The notes under the pieces: model-generated
Database searches by the model: none
The model's input: the letters and a program-made list of their open reading frames with translations, nothing else
What the model was told of the DNA's origin: nothing
Translations under genes and position numbers: made by a program
Shown: positions 62,901 through 63,970 of the stretch, one piece after another
Numbering within the stretch: position 1 is the first letter of the stretch
Layout of the letters: the number at the start of each line of letters is the position of its first letter
Assembly: GCA_922989275.2 (NCBI GenBank)
Contig: OV277861.1
Span: forward strand, 40,240,623-40,304,622
Length of the DNA stretch: 64,000 nt
From: Gari tellinella
Taxonomy: Eukaryota > Mollusca > Bivalvia > Cardiida > Psammobiidae
Reading direction: 5' to 3'

Positions 62901-63303
62901 TCAGAAGCGGTTGTGACAAAATGGAATCGAAAAAATTAACGAAGGCATATTTGCGAACATTTGTGAGATACACCACTCAAGAAAACTTATCCGAGGGTAA
63001 ATTAGTATTTTGAAATCGCAAGCGAATCGCCATCGAATTGCCATCGAATTGCAAGCGAATCGCAAAAATTGTTAATTTAATAAGATTCAGTACTGTAATA
63101 GTTTTAGCGTAAACGCGTTTGTTGGGAAAGAATAACGTTTTATCAACTGTACTCTCGTGCACATCCTTCCGTCTCTAGTTACCTCTGTCTGCATTTGTTT
63201 GTCTGTCTTTTTCTCACTCTCTATTTATATTTGCATTCCTGTTTCCTTATCATCATATAAGAAGTATTATATTTTCTATTTTACAGCTCTCAATGGCATG
63301 TGA
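29882..63303 (+). CDS. Secreted CAP-superfamily protein with EGF-like and ShK-like modules (11 coding exons)
   Basis: Spliced gene; CDS exons 29882-29905, 34563-34601, 37064-37133, 38811-38899, 43128-43227, 45191-45330, 47750-47835, 49891-49985, 53374-53475, 61701-61820, 63287-63303. Total 882 nt, 293 residues. Residues 1-21 are a signal peptide. The CAP domain spans about 46-200: NHNRVRREV at 57-65, W87AESC with His98, GQN 113-115, the CAP1 motif HYSQMIWAESNKIGCG at 151-166, the CAP2 motif CNYGPAGN at 178-185. An EGF-like module (Cys 216, 221, 232, 234, 236, 247) and a ShK-like module (Cys 251, 261, 270, 280, 284, 287) follow, then a four-residue tail. Family members are extracellular and bind lipids, sterols, channels or other proteins; the specific role here is unknown. 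GQN replaces the GEN that supplies one Glu of the usual His/Glu tetrad. Every junction is in phase, but exon 4 lacks an AG acceptor. Confidence 0.9.
30290..30532 (+). repeat. MITE family A, degenerate, in intron 1
   Basis: Cassette half AATGTTTGGAGCCAGATAAG, then ACTACGTTTGTGTTTTATTG and CTTTACCACTG at the right end. Diverged. Confidence 0.5.
30766..31017. repeat. MITE family B, copy 4, in intron 1
   Basis: TTAACCCTTTACCTGATAGCC shell and TATGGGGTAAAGGGTTAA right end; axis AAAGCAGGTTGAAAGTAAAG...CTTTACTTTCAGCCTGCT at 30817-30890. Confidence 0.88.
31178..31430 (+). repeat. MITE family A, copy 4, in intron 1
   Basis: TA-flanked; CAGTGGAGAAACCGTTATTC to AACGTTTTCTCCACTG. Axis GATCAGACGCCGGGTAACCC at 31259-31278 inside 31240-31307. 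Confidence 0.9.
31705..31915. repeat. Family G cassette plus decayed B core
   Basis: Perfect palindrome from GCAAACAGTGTAGACTCTAA to its complement at 31705-31771, centred on GACGCCGCATTATGCGGCGTC. A decayed B axis (CAGGCTAAAAGTAAAGCAG...TTACTTTAAACCTGC) follows at 31830-31895. Confidence 0.7.
32160..32360. repeat. MITE family G, copy 2
   Basis: TTTTGTTTAACATTGACATT then CGCAAACAGTGTAGACTCTG; axis GACGCCGCGTTTTGCGGCGT. The right arm degenerates after GATCAGAGT. Confidence 0.65.
32490..32822. repeat. Inverted-repeat element, 333 bp, in intron 1
   Basis: Arms of about 55 bp: TTACCCAACATCAATGTTCA with ACCCACAGG at the left and GTGGGTTGAACATTGATG with TTGGGTA at the right. A flanking segment (GTAGTCAAAATTTCACCT) is a diverged direct repeat about 188 bp from its internal counterpart. 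Confidence 0.65.
33061..33230. repeat. MITE family G, copy 3
   Basis: TTTTGTTTTATATTGAAATT, then GCAAACAGTGTAGAG and the axis ATCAGACGTCGCATAATGCG, then GAGTCTACACTGTTTGC. The left arm lacks a few bases of the TGTAGACTC element. Confidence 0.7.
33285..33440 (-). repeat. MITE family A, partial copy
   Basis: AATGGAGAAAACGTTTTTCG with GTTTAAACG at the left and one cassette arm (GCAAACAGTTTGGAGCCTGA) at 33398. The distal half is missing. Confidence 0.55.
33461..33708. repeat. MITE family E, copy 5, in intron 1
   Basis: TTTACCCTTTCATGATC and GAGAGTGAAAGGGTTAA ends; axis AACAGTTTGGGTCCTGATCA...GGCGTCTGATCAGTACTCA at 33606-33661. Confidence 0.8.
33799..34050. repeat. MITE family B, copy 5 (inverted)
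   Basis: TTAACCCTTTCCCCCATAGA and CTATCAGGTAAAGGGTTAA; axis CTTAAAGCAGGCTGAAAGTA...TACTTTCAACCTGCTTTAAG at 33930-34001. Confidence 0.88.
34060..34150. repeat. Family G cassette
   Basis: GGCAATCAGTGTAGACGCTG, axis GACGCCGCGTAAAGCGGCGT, then a mutated right arm (CATGTCTGCACTGTTGC). Confidence 0.6.
34310..34528 (+). repeat. MITE family A, old copy just upstream of exon 2
   Basis: AGAGGTTATTCTTCCCCAAA at the left and AAAGAATAATGTATATTGCACTG at the right; decayed cassette AACAGCATGGAACCAGATTA. Same orientation as the younger copy at 34623. Confidence 0.65.
34563..34601 (+). CDS. CAP gene exon 2: signal peptide core
   Basis: Thirteen codons, AMVVASAAFVRSQ, between TTTCTTTTTCAG and GTAAGTCATG. 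Phase 0 on both sides, so skipping would be in frame but would remove the hydrophobic core. A family A element ends 35 bp before it and another begins 21 bp after it. Confidence 0.8.
34623..34882 (+). repeat. MITE family A, near-intact copy just downstream of exon 2
   Basis: CAGTGGAGAAAACGTTATTC to GAATAACGTTTTCTCCACTG; near-perfect axial palindrome 34687-34754 (GCAAACAGTTTGGAGCCAG outermost). Confidence 0.9.
34885..35080. repeat. Family G fragment
   Basis: TTTTGTTTTATATTGCAATT and GCAAACAGTGTAGACTCTGG at 35033; homology stops after the first arm. Confidence 0.55.
35143..35393. repeat. MITE family G', copy 1 (reference copy)
   Basis: Shell TTAACTCATTGAGCCC...GGGATAATGAGTTAA. Long palindrome 35218-35285 with GCAAACAGTGAAGTCCC outside and GATCAGAGGGCTC/GAGCCCTCTGATC at the axis, so the GACGCC axis is replaced. 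Confidence 0.8.
35624..35984. repeat. MITE family C with a nested G' element
   Basis: C ends CAGTAACATCTCTAAATTACG and GCAATAGAGAGATTTTACTG (TA at the right). A G' copy (AACCCTTTGAGCCATAGTCC...GAGGAAAAAGTTAA, 35693-35909) occupies the axial position. Confidence 0.75.
36008..36196 (+). repeat. MITE family A, right half missing
   Basis: AGGAGAAAACGTTAATCCTTC and the cassette AGACGCCGGGTAACCCGGCG at 36088, with TTTTGGAGCC and GGCACCAAACTGTTTGCC arms; the GTTTAAACGGG end is absent. Confidence 0.65.
36223..36743. mobile_element. TIR element with TTACAGGGAT ends
   Basis: GTTACAGGGATTAGATC and GATAACACGTTATCCCTGTAAC are inverted. Internal AGGGATTACG/CGTAATCCCTG motifs repeat near both ends. AT-rich centre without a coding frame. 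Confidence 0.65.
36764..37010. repeat. MITE family E, copy 6, next to exon 3
   Basis: TTAACCCTTTCACCGCCA and TGGCGGTGAAAGGGTTAA ends. Perfect axial palindrome 36905-36971: CAAACAGTTTTGATCCTG outer, GACGCCGCGTAACGCGGCGTC centre. Ends 53 bp before exon 3. Confidence 0.92.
37064..37133 (+). CDS. CAP gene exon 3: linker before the CAP domain
   Basis: Acceptor TGCATTGCAG, donor GAG/GTAAGT. Encodes TLCDRYKQIPLVTSHSICLT and a short tail; the C-x2-YK...SHS-x-CL pattern often precedes invertebrate CAP domains. Ends in phase 1 (one base of a Gly codon). Confidence 0.85.
37330..37460. repeat. Short inverted repeat in intron 3
   Basis: GTCATGAGTCGATGTTTAAG with ACATG at the left, and CATGTCTTAAACACAGTGAC at the right, around AAACGAG/GCGAGTTTG. 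Imperfect; related to the ACTCG-axis palindromes. Confidence 0.5.
37892..38139. repeat. MITE family B, copy 6 (inverted)
   Basis: TTAACCCTTTCCCTTATAGA and ATATGGGATAAAGGGTTAA; axis ATAAAGCAGGCTGAAAATAA...TTACTTGCATTCTGCTTTAAG. Confidence 0.85.
38225..38460. repeat. Two decayed family B copies
   Basis: GCTTAATGCAGACTGAAAGT at 38240 and AGCAGTTTGAAAGTAAAGCA at 38352 are B axes; both shells are incomplete. Confidence 0.5.
38461..38712 (+). repeat. MITE family A, diverged, before exon 4
   Basis: TTGAGAAAATGTTATTCTTTC, cassette GCCAGATCAGACGCCGGGTA at 38537 and GTTTAAACGGGAAAAAAACG at the right. Ends about 98 bp before exon 4, whose acceptor is abnormal. Confidence 0.7.
38811..38899 (+). CDS. 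CAP gene exon 4: CAP helix 1, non-canonical acceptor
   Basis: Encodes VSEDNKTIILDNHNRVRREV and GDATNMMKM; donor ATG/GTAAGT. Start set by phase: exon 3 leaves one G, and GC at 38811-38812 completes Gly to give TKTGGVSEDN. The two bases before it are CG, not AG. The only nearby AG (38820-38821) would shift the frame to a stop 8 codons later. Boundary is therefore an inference. Confidence 0.7.
39150..39365. repeat. MITE family F, copy 3
   Basis: GGGGTCCGTTTCATGC and TATGTATCGGGCCCC ends; axis TTTGGAATCGTCTTTGAAAG with its complement. Confidence 0.8.
39366..39831. other. No gene; several TGACGTCA-like sites
   Basis: TGACGTCACGTCA at 39751 and GTGACGTCGCGG at 39772; otherwise AT-rich. Confidence 0.4.
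39832..40010. repeat. Palindromic element with an ACTCG...CGGACTC axis
   Basis: Arms ATAATAAATAGAATATTCAA...GGTTGTTATCTGGTTAAAAA and the matching right arm TTTTTAACCAGATAACAACC...CTATTTATTAT. Arms about 80 bp, imperfect. Confidence 0.75.
40433..40559. repeat. Perfect 43-bp inverted repeat in intron 4
   Basis: GTTATACAGTTTCTTCACAG...TTCTTCCCGG at 40433-40475 and its exact complement at 40517-40559, 41-bp loop. No TIR family recognised. A short open frame runs through it, as expected for a palindrome lacking stops. Confidence 0.85.
40672..41047 (+). repeat. Family P element, copy 2
   Basis: GTGGATTATCACTTGATAAT fold-back, then CCAAGATCGGAAGTAACGAC, GATGACGTCAAATCAATGAA and CAGTGACGTCATTG. The two TGACGTCA sites are intact in this copy. 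Confidence 0.75.
41130..41230. repeat. Poly-G tract and G-rich sequence
   Basis: A run of about 17 G at 41161-41177, followed by GGTAGGGAGGGTATGGGAGG. Quadruplex-prone; part of a longer GGGCCGGGTCCAGACATT repeat. Confidence 0.7.
41690..42480. repeat. Decayed GGGGGTCCGGGGGCATGC-type repeats
   Basis: Three diverged units begin at about 41699 (GGGGGTCCGGGGGTACTCCT), 42040 (GGGGGTGGGGGGCATGCCAC) and 42279 (GGGGATCCGGGAGCATGCTC), each followed by CCTGGAAAA-like sequence and a GGTGCATTCTGG-like block. Not coding. Confidence 0.55.
42876..43085. repeat. MITE family D, shortened copy before exon 5
   Basis: GACATTTATGTCTAACG...CGTTAGACATGAATGTC inverted arms and a TTAGGAGAGAGTCGTTGTTG right part. The GACGCC cassette is absent, replaced by AATATCGTCTGCAGACGACA. 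Confidence 0.7.
43128..43227 (+). CDS. CAP gene exon 5: CAP helix 2
   Basis: Acceptor CTGCTTCAG, donor CACG/GTGAGT. Encodes VWDDLAAEVAQKWAESC and a His-containing segment (YPDLHDKNINRNLHG) that supplies the first metal-site His of CAP proteins. Phase 0 in, 1 out. A family D element ends 42 bp upstream, and an inverted repeat starts 7 bp after the donor GT. Confidence 0.9.
43235..43386. repeat. Inverted repeat abutting the exon 5 donor
   Basis: CTGGGTCTATTCTTATAAAG to CTTTATAAGCATAGACCCAG, arms about 70 bp. The left end begins directly after the GTGAGT donor. Confidence 0.8.
43534..43835. repeat. MITE family E, copy 7, plus a cassette remnant
   Basis: TTAACCCTTTGCCTGCTGG to CAGGATAAGGGTTAA (43534-43746); axis GACGCCGCATAACGCGGCGTC at 43599. 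A degraded cassette (AACAGGTTTGGATTTGAACC...AGGATCTGAACTG) follows at 43776-43832. Confidence 0.8.
43989..44359. repeat. MITE family D, copy 4
   Basis: GGCTCCCTCTCTACAACTAC and CGTTGTAGGGACGGAACACTG ends; axis GCTTGAATCCAGATCAGACG...GGCGTCTGATCTCGATTCA at 44101-44150. Confidence 0.85.
44380..44779. repeat. Two adjacent partial family A copies
   Basis: 44380-44540 minus orientation (AGAGGAGAACACGGCATTTT, GTTTAAACGC); 44549-44779 plus orientation with cassette CAGTCTGGAGCCAGACAAGA and GTGTTTAAACGGGAAATAAT. Confidence 0.6.
44780..45096. repeat. MITE family D, copy 5, before exon 6
   Basis: ATCCCTCCTTACAAAGACCC and GTCGTTGTACAGAGAGAGAAC ends; cassette CAGCTTGAATCCAGATCAGA with half of the axis deleted (GCGTAACGATCTGATC). 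Ends 94 bp before exon 6. Confidence 0.8.
45191..45330 (+). CDS. CAP gene exon 6: GQN to the CAP1 His
   Basis: Acceptor TTTGTTTGAAG, donor CACAG/GTTCGA (weak). Encodes LYTLGQNSAAGQTTWQAAMT, SWESEKAKWSY and GHYSQ. Phase 1 in, 0 out. The CAP1 motif HYSQMIW is split between this exon and the next. Confidence 0.9.
45378..45702. repeat. Chimeric element: left half G', right half B
   Basis: Left: TTAACCATTTGAACCCTAGT and CCCGCATATAGGCGTCC as in G'. From about 45582 the sequence switches to the right arm of family B (CATCTGCTAGAATTTAGAAT, TTCTTCAGTGGG, GGGGGAAAGGGTAA). The switch lies near the symmetry axis. Confidence 0.7.
45775..45930. repeat. Family G/G' remnant
   Basis: GGCAAACAATGCAGACCCTG and GATCTGCACTGTTTGCATAG arms with a degraded centre. 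Confidence 0.55.
46097..46325. repeat. MITE family F, copy 4
   Basis: GGGGCACGTTTCATAAAAC and TTTTATGAAACGGGCCCC; axis TTGAAAAGACGATTCC, with one arm shortened. Confidence 0.8.
46424..46674. repeat. MITE family B, copy 7
   Basis: TTTAACCCTTTACCTGAAAG and TTGGGTAAAGGGTTAA; axis CTTAAAGCAGGTTGAAAGTA...TACTTTCAGCCTGCTTTAAG at 46473-46544, centred on GCGCCTTAGGGCGC. Confidence 0.9.
46851..47190 (+). mobile_element. tRNA-derived SINE
   Basis: tRNA-like head with A box TGGCCCAATGG (46860-46870) and B box GAGTTCGATCC (46902-46912), the usual Pol III promoter pair. A central region follows with GAGCAAGACATGTACC, TCCACCCAGGGGTTAAAATG and GGTACCTG, resembling the conserved central domain of metazoan SINEs. 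It lies in intron 6. Too long and unpaired to be a functional tRNA. Confidence 0.82.
47199..47442. repeat. MITE family D, copy 6 (internally deleted)
   Basis: TACAACGTCACCAAACGGGA at the left and CCCTTGTAGGAAAGGAGCGC at the right; axis AGACGCCGCGTAACGCGGCG at 47297. Confidence 0.75.
47458..47703 (+). repeat. MITE family A, copy before exon 7
   Basis: TA-flanked; CAGTGGAGAATGTGTTATTC to AACAGATTCTCCACTG. Axis 47519-47585 nearly perfect. Belongs with the copies at 51327 and 57103 to a subfamily ending AACAGATTCTCCACTG. Confidence 0.9.
47750..47835 (+). CDS. CAP gene exon 7: CAP1/CAP2 core
   Basis: Polypyrimidine tract TTTTCTTTTCTTTTTTACAG. Encodes MIWAESNKIGCGYAYC, GGTHTW and VCNYGP; donor GC/GTATGT. 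Phase 0 in, 2 out. A family A element ends 46 bp before the exon. Confidence 0.92.
47883..48110. repeat. MITE family I, copy 3, carrying a GACGCC core
   Basis: CAGGGCTGCCATGTCTCC to GCTAGCCCTG with the 6-bp direct repeat AGTTCT on both sides (47877-47882, 48111-48116). Centre: AACAGTTTAGATCCAGATCA...GCGGCGTCTGATCAGGATC. Confidence 0.85.
48124..48424. repeat. MITE family H, copy 1
   Basis: TA-flanked CAGTACTGAACCATATTA and TAAGGTTCAGTACTG, with ATCGCAAGCGAATT and GCCATCGAATTGC repeats at both ends. The internal ATGGATTCGAAACAATTAAC frame ends early at a TGA. Confidence 0.88.
48464..48621. repeat. Palindromic element with a CGAGGCCTTTAGGCCGAG axis
   Basis: TAAATTCATACCAGTGTTTT and AAAACACTGGTATTAATTTA arms, GTTGAGATGC/GCATCTCAAC inner arms. 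Confidence 0.8.
49092..49448. repeat. MITE family D, copy 7
   Basis: CAGCGTTCCCTCTCTACAGC and GTTGTAGGGAGGGACCACTG; TA flanks. Axis ATCAGACGCCGCGTAAAGCG at 49205 with CTTGAATCC/GGATTCAAG arms. Confidence 0.88.
49796..49910 (+). repeat. Tandem duplication of the exon 8 acceptor region
   Basis: AATAGTATTGTATCAT...TTATTTTTCAG-T-GGAACGGTATGG occurs at 49796 and again at 49858 (62-bp step). The upstream copy keeps a good acceptor (CAG at 49826-49828). Confidence 0.8.
49891..49985 (+). CDS. CAP gene exon 8: end of the CAP domain
   Basis: Acceptor TTTTTATTTTTCAG, donor TGTG/GTAAGA. Encodes GNGMDKDGNWIKPYKKG and a Cys-containing hinge (ASDCNNKDDELC). Phase 2 in, 1 out. A 62-bp upstream duplication provides a second, nearly identical acceptor. 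Confidence 0.9.
49997..50768. other. Intron 8, unassigned
   Basis: A decayed B-like right arm (CCTTATGATCAATATTCATGACTG...TTATCTTCAGTGGAAG) lies at 50190-50250. No other feature. Confidence 0.4.
50769..51195. mobile_element. TIR element with TGGTCGTATTCGAATCA ends
   Basis: TGGTCGTATTCGAATCATCG at 50769 and CTGATTCGAATACGACCA at 51178-51195. TTGTTGTCAACGAAAA/GTCAACGGAAAAC subterminal repeats. No coding frame. Confidence 0.75.
51281..51616 (+). repeat. MITE family A (51327-51572) between 44-bp direct repeats
   Basis: CAGTGGAGAAACTGTTATTC to ACAGATTCTCCACTG with TA at both ends. Flanks 51281-51324 and 51573-51616 are identical over 44 bp (TACATATACACCGTGTACGC through GTGAGTGGGT), far more than a TA duplication. 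Confidence 0.9.
51617..52186. other. Intron 8, unassigned AT-rich sequence
   Basis: Includes a C-run and A-run (52016-52041) and a family A remnant (TCTGTTCAGGCTCCAAACTG at 52089). No gene. Confidence 0.4.
52187..52361. repeat. MITE family E, copy 8 (short axis)
   Basis: TAACCCTTTCACTCTCGATG and GGTGGTGAAGGGGTA ends; axis reduced to TTTTGATCCTGATCAGGATC with AAAAT, lacking the GACGCC centre. Confidence 0.8.
52389..52600 (-). mobile_element. LINE 3' end with a (TTTGAA)n tail
   Basis: On the minus strand, GAAATAAAGAATTTGAATTT is followed by about eight TTTGAA units (52389-52440 on plus). This is the typical 3' terminus of CR1-like LINEs. No ORF2 remains. Confidence 0.6.
53026..53145. repeat. 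Perfect 56-bp inverted repeat, 8-bp loop
   Basis: AAACTATCACTTGAATATAT...ATAACACAATT (53026-53081), loop AAAAAAAT, exact complement at 53090-53145. No terminal motif of the other families. Confidence 0.9.
53179..53362. repeat. MITE family F, copy 5, ending at the exon 9 acceptor
   Basis: GGGGGCCCGTCTTACGAAAC and TTTCATAAGACAAGCCCC ends; the axis is shortened (GGAATCGTCTTGAAACGAG). The exon 9 acceptor AG is 10 bp beyond the element. Confidence 0.8.
53374..53475 (+). CDS. CAP gene exon 9: EGF-like module
   Basis: Acceptor CTTCTATTTAAG, donor ACGT/GTAAGT. Encodes six cysteines spaced C-x4-C-x10-C-x-C-x-C-x10-C (CTGKPCRNFGVLNPKSC and CECPTGNFGGTADC). Phase 1 in and out, so it is a symmetric module exon. 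A family F MITE ends 11 bp before the exon and a family C element begins 27 bp after it. Confidence 0.85.
53503..54178. repeat. MITE family C followed by three 157-bp tandem units
   Basis: A full C element (AGTAAAACCTCTCTAATACG...GCGAAGTTTTACTG) at 53503-53708, then three near-identical units of 157 bp starting TATAAGTAAACACTTAATTG (53709, 53866, 54023). Each contains only the right half of C plus GACGTTTACGACAGGTGACT. The last unit ends GAGAGGTTTTACTG. Confidence 0.9.
54181..54593 (+). pseudogene. LINE ORF2 C-terminal fragment
   Basis: LYKPVYETESYVKTCILSRS then HRSALAKFRCGIAF, a frameshift near 54295, and NVETGRYQGLRLEERTCFNC followed by a Cys/His tail (CFNC...HVLLKC) to the stop at 54591-54593. 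Homologous to the C-terminus of the 6.5 kb fragment (RSAFCKFRLGVAPIRIETG). It starts directly at the end of the C-type tandem repeats. Confidence 0.78.
54759..54905. repeat. Family M MITE fragment (GGGCTCCAGATAAGGGG)
   Basis: Left terminus plus the axis GTCACTACTCATTAGAATTG and its complement (54819-54882). The right terminus is missing. Confidence 0.6.
54959..55127. repeat. MITE family E, copy 9, truncated on the right
   Basis: GTTAACCCTTATTCTGCTGC and the axis AACAGTTTGGATCCAGATAA...GGCATCTGTTCGAGATTCAAA. Homology ends where the TIR element at 55128 begins. Confidence 0.7.
55262..55369 (+). ncRNA. tRNA-like Pol III module, left arm
   Basis: A box TAGCGCAGTAGG (55276-55287) and B box GGTTCGAATCC (55336-55346) both match the consensus exactly. 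They are 60 bp apart start to start and followed by a T run at 55363-55369. The region between does not fold as a normal anticodon arm by eye, so it is a tRNA-derived module, not a tRNA gene. Confidence 0.6.
55609..55799. repeat. Family M MITE, nested copy
   Basis: GGCTCCAGATAAGGGGGAAT and CTCTCCTTGTCTGGAGCC ends; axis TACTAATTAGAATGGTCTCT...AAGCTTTTGATTAGTAGTC. Confidence 0.75.
55808..55982. repeat. Pogo-like MITE (CGGTGAAACA), nested copy
   Basis: TA-flanked CGGTGAAACACATAGGAATC and CTTATGTATAGAGATGTTTCACCG; a diverged relative of family C by layout. Confidence 0.65.
56081..56190 (-). ncRNA. tRNA-like Pol III module, right arm
   Basis: On the minus strand, A box TAGCGTAATGG (56172-56182) and B box GGTTCGAAACT (56107-56117), then a T run (A run at 56081-56091 on plus). 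It is the inverted partner of the left-arm module; both have GCGTGGGTTCGAA at the B box. Confidence 0.55.
56330..56793. other. Intron 9, unassigned
   Basis: AT-rich, with a TGTC microsatellite at 56766-56783. No gene. Confidence 0.4.
56794..57000. repeat. MITE family I, degenerate copy with a GACGCC core
   Basis: CAGGGCTGTTATATCTCCGG start; centre CCAGACGCCGCGTGACGCGG at 56927; the right end is only AGAGCCTGG. Confidence 0.65.
57103..57337 (+). repeat. MITE family A, half of the axis deleted
   Basis: TA-flanked CAGTGGAGAATCTGTTATTC to ACAGATTCTCCACTG. The cassette reads GCCAGATCAGACGCCGGGTT then directly ACTGGCTCCAAACTG, so one strand of the inner stem is gone. Confidence 0.88.
57684..58814. 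mobile_element. 1.13-kb TIR element with CAGTGGTAAATACGC ends
   Basis: TA at 57682-57683 and 58815-58816. CAGTGGTAAATACGCTATTC with CTACCCA at the left and its inverted copy at the right. Both subterminal regions are packed with CGTTTCTTACGC, GCGTTTA and CGTTAACCG motifs. No transposase. The centre has decayed E-type arms (GTTTGGATCCAGATCAGATG at 57951, GTTTGGATCCTGATGC at 58401). Confidence 0.82.
58869..59078. repeat. MITE family B, degenerate copy
   Basis: TTAACACTTTTCCCCATAGC and TTATTGGGTGAGGGTTTTAAA; axis AAAGTAATGTAAAATGCGTC...TGCTTTACTTTTAGCC. Confidence 0.6.
59079..60169. other. Intron 9, possible old pogo-like element
   Basis: CAGTAAAACCTATCTTTAAG at 59304 resembles a pogo TIR, and AAAGACACCCTGTCAGATG recurs as TAGAGACACCCTGTGAGATG at 60109. 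No right terminus or coding frame found. Confidence 0.4.
60170..60540 (-). repeat. Family P element, copy 3 (inverted)
   Basis: Minus strand: GAATCACTTGACAATCTCAC, then AAGAAAACGAATCCTAGATC, GAAAGTAACGACG and GATGACGTCTAATCAGTTG. Fold-back at the right end (60480-60530). Confidence 0.65.
60541..61017. other. Remnants of A and E elements; otherwise unassigned
   Basis: GGGAAAGAATAACGTCTTCT at 60568 and GATCTGGATCCGAACTGT at 60604. No gene. Confidence 0.4.
61018..61165. repeat. Inverted repeat in intron 9
   Basis: AAATGAACTGATTTTTTTCG with GTGTTTAAGCG and CGCTTAAACGGCGAAAGAAT with TCAGTTCATTT; inner GAAAATTATCCGC/GCGGATCATTTTC. Confidence 0.75.
61240..61670. repeat. Composite palindrome with family F at its centre
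   Basis: Outer arms GTACATGTAAAATGCGTGTT...AATGGGTTAAAGAACAAAC and the complement GTTTGTTCTTTAACCCATTA...TTTTACATGTAC; middle ACTGTCTCAACACTG...CAGTGTTGAGACAGT; inside them an F element (61343-61584). All layers share one axis. Ends 30 bp before exon 10. Confidence 0.85.
61701..61820 (+). CDS. CAP gene exon 10: ShK-like module
   Basis: Acceptor TTGGAATATTACAG, donor CCAG/GTAAAT. Encodes a six-Cys domain ending YCPTMCGYCP, the C-x3-C-x2-C signature of ShK domains. Phase 1 in and out, so a second symmetric module exon. Confidence 0.85.
61862..62113. repeat. CT-rich simple repeat
   Basis: Imperfect TCTC/TTTC/TGTC tract in intron 10. The in-frame read-through from exon 10 into this tract is intronic. 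Confidence 0.75.
62114..62366. repeat. MITE family I, copy 2, carrying a B-type core
   Basis: CAGGGCTGCCATAAGTTGAC to GATGGCAGCCCTG with CTCTTT on both sides (62108-62113, 62367-62372). Centre CTTAAAGCAGACTGGAAGTA...TACTTTCTGCCTGCTTTAAG. Confidence 0.9.
62405..62594. repeat. TGTC/CTCT-rich simple repeat
   Basis: TGTCTGTCTGTC and CTCTCTCTCTCT blocks; non-coding. Confidence 0.75.
62595..63149 (-). repeat. MITE family A interrupted by a family H element
   Basis: CAGTGGATAATCTGTTATTC left end, cassette 62709-62774 (GCAAACAGTTTGGAGCCTGA outermost), and AAAGAATAACGTTTTATCAACTG right end. Family H sits at a TA next to the cassette. Confidence 0.88.
62785..63095 (+). repeat. MITE family H, copy 2, with a 30-codon open frame
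   Basis: CAGTACTGAACCTTATTAAA to AAGATTCAGTACTG, TA on both sides. Internal frame 62921-63013 starts MESKKLTKAYLRTFVRY and ends with TGA; no known domain seen. Copy 1 has a stop at codon 12 of the same frame. Confidence 0.85.
63287..63303 (+). CDS. CAP gene exon 11: last codons and stop
   Basis: Acceptor TTCTATTTTACAG, completes an Ala codon, then LNGM and TGA at 63301-63303. Short terminal exon; supported by phase and a good polypyrimidine tract. Confidence 0.65.
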
Positions 63304-63457
63304 AGTCATAATCAAGAGGATTACAGTATCTGGAACAGCAAGCTATTTTAAACCTGAACTATCTTATATATATTCCTGACTAATTACACATATATAAGCA
63401 TCACATCTTGTTGTTATTCGTGACGCATTTATCGGTGAAGAAAAGTGTTTAACCATT

Positions 63458-63489
<32 letters not shown>

Positions 63490-63616
63490 ATCTTTCACCC
63501 CTTTCTCTTTCTTCCTCTCTCACTCATTCTTTCTGTCTCTGTCTCTGTCTCTCTCTCTCGCACGTTCTCTCTCTGTCATTATTCTTACCAAATAAACGTA
63601 TAAACGCTAAAACCCC
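63304..63616. other. Probable 3' UTR region and CT microsatellite
   Basis: After the CAP stop. No AATAAA before 63459, where a long CT run begins (63459-63572). AAATAAACG at 63588 belongs to a family A fragment, so the true polyadenylation site is unclear. Confidence 0.45.
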
Positions 63617-63885
63617 TGGGGTCTTTTTTCTTAAGTCTTCGAACGACAAATATTGTCGTAAGTCACATTATAAAAGTCTCAAATATTATTTATTTCTCCA
63701 TCTTATCCTGGCTTGTGACATCTCGTTGGAATTGCCTTGAAAAGGAAATTAAATGTATTTTAAAGTTTTGACTTACGACCGATTTTGTCGTACGACGTTT
63801 TATGAAACGGGTCTTGATGTCCATTGCATACATGTACAAAGTACGACCGTTTTTGTCGTACGACGTTTTATGAAACGGGTCCCTG
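63617..63885. repeat. MITE family F, copy 7, with a duplicated right end
   Basis: GGGGTCTTTTTTCTTAAGTC start, then TTTATGAAACGGGTC at 63799. A second right end (CGTACGACGTTTTATGAAAC with GGGTCCC) follows at 63858-63883 after TGTCCATTGCATACATG. Confidence 0.7.
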
Positions 63886-63899
63886 GTGTCCATTGCCTA

Positions 63900-63970
63900 C
63901 ATGTTGCAGACAGATCATACGTCAGGTAACACGGTGTCTGATCAAGCCCAGATTGTTTGCAACTAAGATT
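63900..63970. repeat. Family A-type cassette remnant
   Basis: GACAGATCATACGTCAGGTA then ACACGGTGTCTGATCAAGCC, followed by GATTGTTTGC. Confidence 0.5.
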
